64,000 nucleotides of DNA from Lachnospiraceae bacterium (GCA_029225065.1 JAQXVT010000035.1:62001-126000); one strand, 5' to 3'; shown: positions 47,395-57,300, numbered from the stretch's first letter. Notes: generated by a model from the sequence alone, not told the origin. Translations and numbers: made by a program.

Positions 47395-48084
47395 ATGGGA
47401 AAAAAGGTTTTGGTAGTCGACGATGAAAAGCTGATTGTAAAGGGAATCCGGTTTAGTCTGGAGCAGGACGACATGGAAGTGGACTGTGCCTACGACGGAG
47501 AAGAAGCGGTGCGCATGGCAAGAGAGAAGGAATATGACATCATGCTTCTGGATCTGATGCTTCCGAAACTGGATGGTCTGCAGGTCTGCCAGCAGGTAAG
47601 AGAATTTTCTGACGTACCGATCGTCATGCTGACGGCAAAGGGCGATGACATGGATAAGATTCTGGGCCTTGAGTATGGCGCGGATGATTACATTACGAAA
47701 CCTTTTAACATTCTGGAGGTAAAGGCGCGCTTAAAGGCGATCATGCGCAGAACGTCCCAGAAGACATCACAGGAGCCGAAGGGCAAGATCGTGGAAGTCG
47801 GAGATCTCGTGATGGACTGCGAGGGGCGCAGAGTCAGCATTGCCGGAAAAGAAGTGAATCTGACGGCGAAAGAATTTGATGTGCTGGAGCTGCTCGTATT
47901 CAATCCGAATAAGGTATACAGCAGAGAGAATCTTCTGAACATTGTGTGGGGCTATGAGTATCCGGGTGACGTGCGTACGGTAGATGTTCACATCCGTCGC
48001 CTGCGCGAGAAGATCGAGGCAAATCCGAGCGAGCCGAAATACGTACATACAAAGTGGGGAGTGGGTTATTATTTCCAGCATTAA
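47395..48084 (+). CDS. OmpR-family response regulator
   Basis: This 229-residue regulator has a receiver domain with the acidic pocket (VVDDEK), the phosphoacceptor D53 in LLDLMLP, and K in ITKPFNILE, then an OmpR/PhoB winged-helix domain (SRENLLNIVWGYEYPGDVRTVDVHIRRLREK). It is followed directly by its histidine kinase gene. The organisation is that of a WalR/PhoP-like pair. The target genes cannot be read. Confidence 0.95.
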   Translation: MGKKVLVVDDEKLIVKGIRFSLEQDDMEVDCAYDGEEAVRMAREKEYDIMLLDLMLPKLDGLQVCQQVREFSDVPIVMLTAKGDDMDKILGLEYGADDYITKPFNILEVKARLKAIMRRTSQKTSQEPKGKIVEVGDLVMDCEGRRVSIAGKEVNLTAKEFDVLELLVFNPNKVYSRENLLNIVWGYEYPGDVRTVDVHIRRLREKIEANPSEPKYVHTKWGVGYYFQH

Positions 48085-49507
48085 GACAAAGGCGCTGACT
48101 TATTTTAAAAGTCTGCAGGCCAGAATTTTCGTTGTGTTTATTCTGGTCGGCATGATTCCGATCTTCCTGATGAAATATGTGATCCTTGAAAACTACGTGA
48201 CTCAGTCGGTCGCACAGAAGCGCTCCCTGATTCAGGGACAGTGCCAGGATCTGGTGTCGCAGATCAGCCAGAGCGGTTATATTCACGGGGCTTCGTCGAG
48301 TGCGGTAGACCGTCAGATGAAACAGCTGGCCAATCTTTACAACGGAAGAGTCATCGTGGTCAACAGCAATTTCCGCATTATCCGGGATACGTTCGGCATC
48401 GATGAGGATAAATACATTATTTCAGAAGAGGTGTTGGAATCGTTTCTCGGCACAGATTCTTCCAATTACAATCAGGAAAATGAGTTTCTCGAGCTGACAG
48501 TGCCGATTAAGGCGGAGGGCACGAAGGAAATTGAGGGCATTCTGATTGTCAGCGTGTCGACGGAGGACGTTGATGAGGGACGGGATGCACTGAACAATAC
48601 CGTATGGATTCTGCAGGTAGTTCTGACGATCCTGATCTGTATGACGGCATTTTATATGGCACGTTTGCTGACAAGACCGTTCGGCAAGATTACGCAGTCC
48701 CTGGAGGAAGTGCGGGGAAATGTGATTGAAGAGCAGGAAATTTCGATTCCGGATTACACGGAGACGAAGCTTTTGTCCGAAGCGTATAACCGCATGCTTC
48801 GGCGTATGAAGATTCAGGAGGATTCGAGACAGGAATTTGTGTCAAATGTCTCACATGAACTGAAGACACCAATCACTTCGATGAAGGTGCTTGCCGATTC
48901 CCTGCTTGCACAGGATGAGGTACCGGCGGAACTTTATAAGGAATTCATGGGAGATATCGCAGAGGAGATCGACCGCGAGAATAAGATCATCACGGATCTG
49001 CTTTCACTGGTAAAGATGGATCGAAAATCTTCAGATGTCAATATTCAGGAGACGAATATCAATCAGCTGATTGAGCTGATCTTAAAGCGGCTTCGTCCGA
49101 TCGCGGCAAAGCGCGGCATCGATCTGGTGCTCGAGAGCTTCAAGCCGGTCTTTGCGGAGGTCGATGAGACGAAGCTGACGCTGGCGCTTTCCAATCTCGT
49201 GGAAAACGGCATCAAATACAACACGGAGAACGGCTGGGTACATGTGTCCCTGAATGTGGATAATAAATATTTTTATGTGAAGGTTGAGGACTCCGGAATC
49301 GGAATCCCGGAGGAGTCGCAGGAGCATATTTTTGAGCGGTTTTACCGTGTGGACAAATCTCATTCACGGGAGATCGGCGGCACAGGTCTTGGCCTGGCGA
49401 TCACAAGAAGTGCGGTGCTGATGCACCACGGAGCGATCAAGGTTTACAGCAAAGAAGGGGAAGGCACGACGTTTACGGTCCGGATTCCTCTGAAATATGT
49501 GCCGTAG
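47984..49507 (+). CDS. sensor histidine kinase
   Basis: This kinase partners the preceding regulator. Two membrane segments frame an extracellular sensor (about 75 to 230 in this frame), followed by HAMP, then the H box (VSNVSHELKTPITSMK), N box, G1 (VEDSGIGIPEE) and G2 (GGTGLGLAI). The only ATG/GTG/TTG that keeps the first membrane segment is ATG 47984, which overlaps the regulator gene by 101 bases and yields an unlikely N-terminus. A GGGGAG at 48056-48061 stands nine bases before an in-frame ATT at 48071, which would give 478 residues starting ISSIKTKAL, so a rare ATT start is possible. Function is certain, the start is not. Confidence 0.88.
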   Translation: MFTSVACARRSRQIRASRNTYIQSGEWVIISSIKTKALTYFKSLQARIFVVFILVGMIPIFLMKYVILENYVTQSVAQKRSLIQGQCQDLVSQISQSGYIHGASSSAVDRQMKQLANLYNGRVIVVNSNFRIIRDTFGIDEDKYIISEEVLESFLGTDSSNYNQENEFLELTVPIKAEGTKEIEGILIVSVSTEDVDEGRDALNNTVWILQVVLTILICMTAFYMARLLTRPFGKITQSLEEVRGNVIEEQEISIPDYTETKLLSEAYNRMLRRMKIQEDSRQEFVSNVSHELKTPITSMKVLADSLLAQDEVPAELYKEFMGDIAEEIDRENKIITDLLSLVKMDRKSSDVNIQETNINQLIELILKRLRPIAAKRGIDLVLESFKPVFAEVDETKLTLALSNLVENGIKYNTENGWVHVSLNVDNKYFYVKVEDSGIGIPEESQEHIFERFYRVDKSHSREIGGTGLGLAITRSAVLMHHGAIKVYSKEGEGTTFTVRIPLKYVP

Positions 49508-49525
49508 AAAGGATGAAACAGTTTC

Positions 49526-50569
49526 GTGAAGAAAAAAGGGAAACTTCTGCTTTTGCTGGTGATGGTTTTTCTGCTGGCAGGCTGCGGAAAAACACCGCAG
49601 GAAGAGAGCGGATATACAGTATACTATGTGGATCCGGCCGGGACGCGGCTGATGGAAAGCAATTATGTCCCGTCGGCACAGACCTTTGACGAGCTGATGG
49701 AGGAGCTGATTGATGAAATGCAGCAGCCGCCTGCGACGGGCTTTGTGAGCGCACTGCAGGGAAATGTCAGCGTGGAAGGGTATGAGCGGGGAATCGATGC
49801 GCTGCGCATTGATTTTTCGAAGGAATATTATGACCTCGGAAATACAGAGGAAGTACTGCTGCGGGCAGCGGTGGTGAAGACGTTTTCTCAGATTCCAGGT
49901 GTGACGAAGGTCATGATCACGGTGGAGCAGGATCAGCTGTGCGATGCACAGGGACAGCCTGTCCCGGCAATGGATGCGGATTCTTTCATTGATACGAAAG
50001 AGGGTGGAATCAATTCCTATCTCTATGCGAAGCTTGCACTGTATTTTTCAAATGAAGACGGCACGCAGCTGGTGAAAGAGGTAAGGAATCTTCACTATTC
50101 CAGCAACATGGTACTGGAGCGTGTTGTGATCGAGCAGCTGATTGAAGGACCGGCTGAGGACGGAAAGGCGGTGCTTTCGGATTCGACGAAGATCCAGAGC
50201 GTTTCGATCAAGAAGGGAATCTGTACGGTCAATTTTGACAGCGAGGTCAATAAAGAACCGTCGGAGAGCACGGTAGATCCGCAGACGGCACTTTATGCAA
50301 TTGTGGATTCCATCAGCGAGACATGCGATGAGATTACAGGAGTACGGTTTGAAATTGAGGGTGAGAGCGATGTGAAATTCCGTCAGACCGTGGATCTGGA
50401 TCAGACGTTTACGATGGACCGCAGTTATATCGAGGAAGAAGAGCTGGAGACACAGACGGCTTTGACTGAGACGGAGGTACCGGAGAGCGGAACGGAACGT
50501 GCGGCGAACGCATCAGGTGAAGAAAATGGGGAAGCTTCACCTGAAACCTGGGGAGAGACAGAAGCGTAA
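49526..50569 (+). CDS. GerMN-domain lipoprotein
   Basis: This 347-residue protein has a lipoprotein signal peptide (lipobox LLAGC, cysteine at residue 20) and two GerMN domains (about 30-160 and 190-300), followed by an acidic Thr/Glu-rich tail. GerM of Bacillus is a spore lipoprotein; GerMN lipoproteins also accompany two-component systems and may modulate the sensor. It starts at GTG 49526, 19 bases after the kinase stop, and is probably cotranscribed with it. The exact role is unknown. Confidence 0.85.
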   Translation: MKKKGKLLLLLVMVFLLAGCGKTPQEESGYTVYYVDPAGTRLMESNYVPSAQTFDELMEELIDEMQQPPATGFVSALQGNVSVEGYERGIDALRIDFSKEYYDLGNTEEVLLRAAVVKTFSQIPGVTKVMITVEQDQLCDAQGQPVPAMDADSFIDTKEGGINSYLYAKLALYFSNEDGTQLVKEVRNLHYSSNMVLERVVIEQLIEGPAEDGKAVLSDSTKIQSVSIKKGICTVNFDSEVNKEPSESTVDPQTALYAIVDSISETCDEITGVRFEIEGESDVKFRQTVDLDQTFTMDRSYIEEEELETQTALTETEVPESGTERAANASGEENGEASPETWGETEA

Positions 50570-50575
50570 ATCGGA

Positions 50576-53014
50576 TTGAAAATCAGATCAGGATTTCTGC
50601 TTGGTAATATATGGAATAGCGTATGGAAGCGGCCGGCTTTTTTGATCTGGGCGGTCGTGATACTTTATGCAGTTGTATGGAATTGCAGAGAGCTTCCGAA
50701 AAAGGAGGCTTTGCTTGTGCGGTCAGAATCTGCGCTGAAGGAGGCAGCGGATTCTGACCGCTGTATTATTATAGAAGGAACGATTCGAACGTGCAGCCGG
50801 ACGGAGAGCGGGGCGCGGTATACGGCAAATGAACTTGTGATCTGTGAGGACGGTCAAAGTACCTGGCAGGCAGGGAACGAAAATGGGACAGCGCAGCAGA
50901 TGATTCAGGCTGTGGATAAAACGTGTTCTGCAGATAACACAGGCAGTGAGCAGAACAATAAAACAGTTTCAGCGGCCGTGGTGATGGAACAGGAGAAAAA
51001 GGAAACGGTTACGCTTCCCAAATCACATGCTGCCTCATTTACTCTTACACGGGAAGAAGCAGTACCGAAAATCGGTGACCGCGTGCGTCTGTTGGGGGAA
51101 TTACAGCTGTTTGAACCGGCCGGAAATCCCGGGCAGTTTGATGCCAGATCGTATTATCATCGGAAAAATGTGGTCTGCCAGCTGAAAAAGCCCCGCATAC
51201 TCTGGAAAAAAAGCGGGAATGGCGGAATCCTGCGGGCATTGCAGCGGCTGCGGGGAGCGCTGGATGATTCCTGCCTGAGTATTCTGGAGGAAAAGGATGC
51301 CAGGACACTGGCGGCGCTTGTGTTCGGAGAAAAATCGTGGATGGATTCCGATGTGAAAACGCAGTATCAGGAGGGCGGAATCGCACATATTGCAAGTATC
51401 TCCGGACTTCATCTTTCGATGCTTGGAGCGGGGGTATATCAGGTGCTGCGCAGATGTATTCCGGGGATTCCTGCGGCAGCGCTGCTGTCAGGGATCATTA
51501 TGGCGGGATTTGCGGCAATGACCGGAGGCAGCGTTTCTGCGCTGCGGGCACTCCTGATGTTTGCGCTGTGGCTTGGCGCGCAGAGTTTCGGCAGAAAATA
51601 CGATGGAAAAACTGCACTTGCCTTTGCCGGGACTTTGTTATTGCTCAGGGATCCGCAGAATCTGACGGATTCTTCCTTTCTACTTTCGTTTGCAGCGATT
51701 TTCTGTCTTGCTTTTCTGATTCCGGAGCTGATTGCAGGAGTCGGAGCAGAGCAGGGGGGAAAAGCCGTGCGCGCCGTGTTGAGCGGATTTGGGATCTGGT
51801 TTGGGATGCTTCCGCTGACGCTGAGTTTCTTTTATCAGACACCGGTATACAGCATTTTTCTGAATCTGATCGTGGTGGGACTCGTGCCGGCCGTGATGGA
51901 AACAGGGATGGCAGGGTCCGCGGTCGGTCTGTTTTTTGCGGCCGGTGGAATTTTTCTTGCCGCGCCGGTTCATTACCTTTTGTGGCTATTCAACTGCTTA
52001 TGTGATTTTTCGCTGCAGCTTCCTGGTGCAGTGCAGATCTGGGGATGTCCGGCGCCGGGCACGATCGTGCTTTATTATGGAATGATACTGGCGGCTGTGT
52101 GTGCCGGGCGGCAGGTGAAAAGAAAAAGTCTGCGCCGGATTCTTTGGGGACTCTGTATCGTATTTTGCATCGCAGTTTTGCGACCGTCGCACCCAAAGCA
52201 GATGGAAATTCTGTGCATGGATGTCGGGCAGGGAGATGGGACACTGCTTCGCATGCCGGGCGGGGAAGTCTGCCTGATCGACGGCGGAAGCAGCAGTGAA
52301 AAGCAGATATGGAAGGGACTTGGCCAGACACTGCGGTACTATGGAGTGGATACGGTAGATTATGTGTTTCTCTCACATGCGGATGCGGATCATACGAATG
52401 GAATTGAGCAGTATTTACTGGAATATCAGTGTAATCTGATCGGAAAAAACAGCCATGGGATCACTCTGAAAAATCTTGTTCTTCCGCCGACTGCAAAGGA
52501 CGATGATTTTCAGAAGATCAGGAAGTTTGCAGCGTCGAATGGGATTCAGATTCTTCAGATGAAGGCAGGAAGTGAAATGTGCGGCAGCAAAGCGCAGAAC
52601 TGGAGCTTTTCCTGCCTGGCGCCGGATGTATCGGAACTTACCGGTGATAAGAATGAGGACTCAATGGTGCTGCTGTTTCGGTATGGAAAATTTCGGATGC
52701 TGTTTACAGGAGATCTGGAAGGAGCCGCAGAGAAAAAGCTTGCAGAAACATGCAGGGAAGCGCTGCGGGCAGACGTCCTGAAGGTCGGGCACCATGGCTC
52801 AAAAAATGGGAGTTCAGAAACGTTTCTAGCACGGGTCAGTCCGCGGGTATCGGTCATTTCCTGTGGTGCCGAAAACCGTTATGGCCATCCAGCCCCAGAG
52901 ACCGTCGTCCGCCTGGAAACAATCGGCAGTGAGATCCATACGACCGCAGTCGGCGGTGCCGTGCGAATCACCACGGATGGTGAGCGCTATGCAGTTACGG
53001 ATTACCGCGGATAG
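50576..53014 (+). CDS. comEC: ComEC/Rec2 DNA-uptake channel with metallo-beta-lactamase domain
   Basis: This 812-residue membrane protein forms the DNA import channel of competence. An N-terminal membrane region and OB-fold extracellular part (about 1-200) precede the competence domain with many membrane segments (IAHIASISGLHLSMLGAG, GSVSALRALLMF), and the C-terminal metallo-beta-lactamase-like nuclease domain (HADADHTNG with H601, KVGHHGSKNGSS). The start is TTG 50576, seven bases after the GerMN stop, with a weak ribosome-binding site, suggesting coupling. comEA lies at the head of the same cluster. Confidence 0.93.
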   Translation: MKIRSGFLLGNIWNSVWKRPAFLIWAVVILYAVVWNCRELPKKEALLVRSESALKEAADSDRCIIIEGTIRTCSRTESGARYTANELVICEDGQSTWQAGNENGTAQQMIQAVDKTCSADNTGSEQNNKTVSAAVVMEQEKKETVTLPKSHAASFTLTREEAVPKIGDRVRLLGELQLFEPAGNPGQFDARSYYHRKNVVCQLKKPRILWKKSGNGGILRALQRLRGALDDSCLSILEEKDARTLAALVFGEKSWMDSDVKTQYQEGGIAHIASISGLHLSMLGAGVYQVLRRCIPGIPAAALLSGIIMAGFAAMTGGSVSALRALLMFALWLGAQSFGRKYDGKTALAFAGTLLLLRDPQNLTDSSFLLSFAAIFCLAFLIPELIAGVGAEQGGKAVRAVLSGFGIWFGMLPLTLSFFYQTPVYSIFLNLIVVGLVPAVMETGMAGSAVGLFFAAGGIFLAAPVHYLLWLFNCLCDFSLQLPGAVQIWGCPAPGTIVLYYGMILAAVCAGRQVKRKSLRRILWGLCIVFCIAVLRPSHPKQMEILCMDVGQGDGTLLRMPGGEVCLIDGGSSSEKQIWKGLGQTLRYYGVDTVDYVFLSHADADHTNGIEQYLLEYQCNLIGKNSHGITLKNLVLPPTAKDDDFQKIRKFAASNGIQILQMKAGSEMCGSKAQNWSFSCLAPDVSELTGDKNEDSMVLLFRYGKFRMLFTGDLEGAAEKKLAETCREALRADVLKVGHHGSKNGSSETFLARVSPRVSVISCGAENRYGHPAPETVVRLETIGSEIHTTAVGGAVRITTDGERYAVTDYRG

Positions 53015-53342
53015 GAGAAAGCATACAGTCACAGATCACTATGAATGGGATGCACTACACGGCCGCAGATTATCGTACGAAGTAACGGATGCGGAATACC
53101 ATTATCGCTTGCCCGAAAAAAATATAAAAAATTGAAAAAAATTAGAAAAAAGATGGAAAAATGACACGAGATAAGAATATAATAGAAATATAGAAGCCCC
53201 GCTTCTATATTTCTATTAACGAAAGAAAACGCAAAGCGTTTTCTTGAGTCTAAGAAATGAGAAACAAAAGTAGCGAAAGAAAAGCAAAGCATTTTTTCAA
53301 GTCTACCTACCACTACACCTACACAGAGAGGGCCTACATTCC
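53015..53342 (+). other. dnaG leader with palindromes and a tandem pair
   Basis: This gene-free stretch holds a possible promoter (TGGAAA 53154-53159 and TATAAT 53178-53183, spacing 18), then a perfect 17-base-pair palindrome (53181-53197 with 53201-53217, loop CCC). Two near-identical units follow at 53220 and 53274, each containing an AAAACGC-AAA-GCGTTTT-type hairpin and ending in AGTCTA. None has a T-tract, so these look like leader RNA structures rather than terminators. Confidence 0.6.
53181..53217 (+). promoter_or_regulatory. perfect 17-bp palindrome in the dnaG leader
   Basis: The arms AATAGAAATATAGAAGC and GCTTCTATATTTCTATT are exact inverted repeats with a three-base loop. It overlaps the minus-10 and start region of the putative promoter, so it may affect initiation or be an operator. 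Confidence 0.75.
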
Positions 53343-55115
53343 ATGTATTATTCAGATGACATTGTTGAAGAAGTCCGCGCCAGAAATGACATCGTCGACG
53401 TTATTTCCGGCTACGTAAAATTACAGCGCCGCGGCAGCTCATATTTCGGGCTCTGCCCGTTTCATAATGAAAAATCACCCTCGTTTTCCGTCAGCCCTAG
53501 CAAACAGATGTATTACTGCTTCGGCTGCGGTGCGGGCGGAAATGTATTTACATTTCTGATGGAATATGAAAATTATACGTTTCCGGAGGCACTGAAGATG
53601 CTGGCAGACCGTGCGGGCGTTTCTTTGCCGGAGGTGGAATATTCGGAGGAGGCAAAACGCCAGAGAGACCTGAAAACAGCCGTGCTGGAAGTCAATAAGA
53701 TGGCAGCAAAATATTTTTATTATCAGCTGCGTGCCCCCCAGGGGGAGAAGGCGATGGCATATTTGAAGGGAAGAGGGCTCTCCGATGAGACGATGCGCAG
53801 GTTTGGCCTTGGCTATGCGGGACCGTACAGCGATGAACTGTACCGGTATCTTAAGAAAAAAGGAATTTCCGACGAGCTGATGAAAGAATCCGGACTGATG
53901 AGCGTAAATGAGCGTCAGGGAATGTATGACAAATTCTGGAACCGGGTTATGTTTCCGATCATGGATATCAATGGAAAAGTAATCGGATTTGGCGGCAGAG
54001 TGATGGGGGACGCAAAGCCAAAGTACCTCAATTCTCCGGAAACGGTGATATTTGACAAGAGCCGGAATCTCTACGGTTTACATATTGCAAGAACATCGCG
54101 GAAAAAATATATGCTGGTGTGCGAGGGATACATGGATGTGATCTCGATGCACCAGGCCGGATTTACGAATGCAGTCGCCTCCCTTGGAACGGCGCTGACC
54201 AGTCAGCATGCGTCGCTTCTGAAACGTTATACAGACGAAGTCATTCTGACGTACGACAGCGATGAGGCCGGAATCAAGGCAGCGCTCCGGGCGATTCCGC
54301 TTCTTAAGGAGGCTGGCGTTTCCACGAAAGTGCTCCACATGAATCCGTATAAGGATCCGGATGAATTTATCAAAGCGCTCGGGACAGATGCCTTTCAGGA
54401 ACGGATCGATCAGGCGGAAAACAGCTTTCTGTTTGAACTTTCCATCCTGCAAAAAGACTATGATATGAAGGATCCGGAGTCAAAGACACGTTTCTTTCAG
54501 GCGGTGGCGGCGAAAATCGCAGAATTTGAGCTTGAGATTGAGCGCGAAAATTATATTGAGGCGGTGGCGGAGAAATACCAGATTTCCTTTGACGGAATGC
54601 GGAAAATGGTCATGAACTGCCTGATGCAGGGAGTACCGCTTCGGACAAAAGAAGCGTCATCACAGCGCCGACAGGCACGCCCGGAAAAAGAGGACGGTAT
54701 TTTAAAATCCATGCGGCTTCTTCTGACATGGCTGAGCGAGTATCCCACACTTTACAGGACGATTTCCGCCTATGTAAAGCCGGAGGATTTTACGGACGAG
54801 CTGTATCGCGAGGTAGCAGAGATGCTGTATGATCAGCTGGAAAAAGGGGAACTGAATCCGGCGCGGATTATCAATCATTTTACGGATCCGGAGCAGCAAA
54901 GAACGGTAGCGCAGATTTTTAATACGAAGGTTCGCGCGGAAAGTCAGGCAGAGCAGGAGAAAGCGATCCGCGAGAGCATTTATAAGGTCGTCAACCATGG
55001 AATCACGCAGAGGACGAGAGAGTTGGGAGCGACAACGGATATACAGGGACTGCAGAAGCTGATCGAGGCGAGAAAACGTCTGCAGGAGCTGGGACGGCTG
55101 CATATTTCCATGTAG
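53343..55115 (+). CDS. dnaG: DNA primase
   Basis: This 590-residue primase makes RNA primers at replication forks. The CHC2 zinc finger (LCPFHNEKSPSFSVS...YYCFGCGAGG) is at about residues 38-65, the catalytic core follows (RVMFPIMDINGKVIGFGGR, the TOPRIM acidic EGYMDVISMHQAG and YDSDEAG), and the C-terminal part binds the helicase. GAGAGGG precedes the ATG. It heads the macromolecular synthesis operon. Confidence 0.96.
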   Translation: MYYSDDIVEEVRARNDIVDVISGYVKLQRRGSSYFGLCPFHNEKSPSFSVSPSKQMYYCFGCGAGGNVFTFLMEYENYTFPEALKMLADRAGVSLPEVEYSEEAKRQRDLKTAVLEVNKMAAKYFYYQLRAPQGEKAMAYLKGRGLSDETMRRFGLGYAGPYSDELYRYLKKKGISDELMKESGLMSVNERQGMYDKFWNRVMFPIMDINGKVIGFGGRVMGDAKPKYLNSPETVIFDKSRNLYGLHIARTSRKKYMLVCEGYMDVISMHQAGFTNAVASLGTALTSQHASLLKRYTDEVILTYDSDEAGIKAALRAIPLLKEAGVSTKVLHMNPYKDPDEFIKALGTDAFQERIDQAENSFLFELSILQKDYDMKDPESKTRFFQAVAAKIAEFELEIERENYIEAVAEKYQISFDGMRKMVMNCLMQGVPLRTKEASSQRRQARPEKEDGILKSMRLLLTWLSEYPTLYRTISAYVKPEDFTDELYREVAEMLYDQLEKGELNPARIINHFTDPEQQRTVAQIFNTKVRAESQAEQEKAIRESIYKVVNHGITQRTRELGATTDIQGLQKLIEARKRLQELGRLHISM

Positions 55116-55169
55116 CAAGGAGAAACTGATACAGAAACAGAGCAGAGATTGGAAAGGCAGGTAAACTGG

Positions 55170-56291
55170 ATGGAGGTACAGGCGATAGAATTTCAAAAGA
55201 AACTGCAGGAACTGGTAGCGCTTGCGCGGACGAAGAAAAATATCCTGGAATACAAAGAGCTTCAGGACTTTTTTGAGAGCATGTCCCCCAGTGAACAGCA
55301 GTATGACCGCATTATAGAATATCTGGAACACAAGGGAATCGACGTCCTGCAAATTTCGGATACGGACGACGATGATGCTCTGCTTCTGCCGGATGATGAG
55401 GAATTTGAGGACGAGCAGGAAGAAAATCTGGACAAACTGGAGCTGAGTGTTCCGGAGGGAATCAGTACAGATGACCCGGTGCGTATGTATTTAAAGGAAA
55501 TTGGCCGCATTCCGCTTCTGACCTCGGAGGAGGAAGTAGAGCTTGCAAAACGGATGAGCGAGGGCGACGAGGAAGCAAAAAAGAAGCTTGCAGAAGCGAA
55601 TCTTCGTCTGGTGGTTAGCATTGCGAAGCGCTATGCGGGCCGCGGCATGCAGCTGCTTGATCTGATTCAGGAGGGAAATCTCGGACTGATCAAAGCTGTG
55701 GAAAAATTTGATTATACAAAGGGATATAAATTCAGCACGTATGCGACCTGGTGGATCAAGCAGGCAATCACGCGCGCAATCGCAGATCAGGCCAGAACCA
55801 TCCGCATTCCGGTGCATATGGTGGAGACCATGAACCGGGTCATCCGCACATCCCGTCAGCTTCTGCAGGAGCTTGGCCGGGAGCCGAAGCCGGAGGAAAT
55901 CGGAAAGCGTCTGGACATGCCTGCGGATAAGGTGCAGGAAATTCTGAAGATTTCGCAGGAACCGGTATCCATGGAGACACCGGTGGGCGAGGAGGATGAC
56001 AGCCATCTGGGCGATTTTATCCGGGATGACCACATTCCGGTGCCGGATGAGGCGGCTACCTTCAGCATCCTCAAGGAACAGCTTGTGGAGGTGCTGTCGA
56101 CACTGACGGACCGCGAGCAGAGAGTGCTGCGTCTGCGCTTCGGTCTGGACGACGGTCATGCCCGCACGCTGGAAGAAGTTGGAAAAGAGTTTAATGTGAC
56201 AAGAGAGCGGATCCGCCAGATCGAGGCCAAAGCTCTGCGCAAGCTGCGCCATCCGTCGAGGAGCCGGAAGCTGAAGGATTATCTGGAGTAA
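55170..56291 (+). CDS. rpoD: RNA polymerase primary sigma factor
   Basis: This 373-residue protein is sigma-A. It has the short region 1.1 (acidic, about 60-110), region 1.2 ([17 protein letters not shown]), 2.4 with the promoter-contacting [14 protein letters not shown] and 4.2 ([19 protein letters not shown]). ATG 55170 has AAAGG eight bases upstream; the ORF track began at a TTG (55149) without support. It follows dnaG by 54 bases, as usual. Confidence 0.96.
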   Translation: MEVQAIEFQKKLQELVALARTKKNILEYKELQDFFESMSPSEQQYDRIIEYLEHKGIDVLQISDTDDDDALLLPDDEEFEDEQEENLDKLELSVPEGISTDDPVRMYLKEIGRIPLLTSEEEVELAKRMSEGDEEAKKKLAEANLRLVVSIAKRYAGRGMQLLDLIQEGNLGLIKAVEKFDYTKGYKFSTYATWWIKQAITRAIADQARTIRIPVHMVETMNRVIRTSRQLLQELGREPKPEEIGKRLDMPADKVQEILKISQEPVSMETPVGEEDDSHLGDFIRDDHIPVPDEAATFSILKEQLVEVLSTLTDREQRVLRLRFGLDDGHARTLEEVGKEFNVTRERIRQIEAKALRKLRHPSRSRKLKDYLE

Positions 56292-56350
56292 TCTGAAACT
56301 GAAGGAAAAGGAATGGCAAGTAAAATAAGAACAGAAAGGAAACGCAGGAT

Positions 56351-57223
56351 ATGCAGTTATCAAAACGTTTGAGGGCAGTGGCCGACCTGGTGCCGGACGG
56401 CGCTGTGCTTGCGGACGTCGGAACCGACCATGCATACATACCGATTGCGCTTGTGGAGGAGGGAAAAATTCCGCAGGCACTGGCAATGGACATCAATCAG
56501 GGACCGCTTATGCGGGCAGAAGAGAATATCCAATCGCATGGGCTGAAGGAAAAAATAGAAACACGGCTTTCAGACGGTCTGGAGAAAATGAAAAAAGGAG
56601 AGGCAGATACCGTTTTGATTGCCGGAATGGGTGGTCTTTTGACGGTTCGTATCCTGAGTGCCAGAAAAGGGGTGCTGGAAAACTGCAGTACACTTGTCCT
56701 GCAGCCGCAGTCTGATCTGCCGAGTGTGCGCGGATGGCTGGCCAAGGAAGGGTATGCGATTACGGCAGAGGACCTTGTGCTTGAGGATGGAAAATATTAT
56801 CCGATGATGCGCGCACAGAAATACAGGAAGCCATCAGAGACGGAGAATCCGTGTCTGGAAGTACCGGAAAACAGTACAGAAGAAAATACAGTAGAACAAA
56901 GCCGGGGAGCGGGTGACGCAGAAAATCAGAAGCAGCAATTGAAAAACGTTGATTGTGTTTTTTTTGAAAATAAGGCAGACGGAGAGAAAGAAGAGCAGGA
57001 GCTGCGCTACGGTCCCGTGCTTCTTGAAAATAAACATCCGCTTCTGGCAGGCTATCTGGACCGTGAGGAAACACTGTATCGAAATGTACTTGTTTCGCTG
57101 GAAGGGAAAGATACAAAGGGCGCTGTGGCGAGGCGTGCAGAGGTAGAGCATGAGCTGTATTTGATAGCGGGAGCACGGGCAAGACTTTATGAAAATGCAT
57201 CAAATGGTGAGAAGGAAAATTAA
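56351..57223 (+). CDS. trmK: tRNA (adenine-N1) methyltransferase TrmK
   Basis: This 290-residue enzyme methylates adenine 22 of some tRNAs. The SAM-binding LADVGTDHAYIPIALVEEG and VLIAGMGGLLTVRIL motifs and VLQPQSDLPSVRGWL are family standard. Between the catalytic core (about 1-160) and a conserved C-terminal helical part lies an insertion of about 55 residues rich in Glu, Asn and Gln, absent from the Bacillus enzyme (about 235 residues). It follows rpoD and precedes a Nif3 gene, as in Bacillus (yqfN-yqfO). Confidence 0.92.
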   Translation: MQLSKRLRAVADLVPDGAVLADVGTDHAYIPIALVEEGKIPQALAMDINQGPLMRAEENIQSHGLKEKIETRLSDGLEKMKKGEADTVLIAGMGGLLTVRILSARKGVLENCSTLVLQPQSDLPSVRGWLAKEGYAITAEDLVLEDGKYYPMMRAQKYRKPSETENPCLEVPENSTEENTVEQSRGAGDAENQKQQLKNVDCVFFENKADGEKEEQELRYGPVLLENKHPLLAGYLDREETLYRNVLVSLEGKDTKGAVARRAEVEHELYLIAGARARLYENASNGEKEN

Positions 57224-57300
57224 AAGCGGGAGAATCGAAAGACTTAAAGAGGATATTCACAATCAGCCTCACTACTTGTAGAAACATAAAGAATTCAGGC

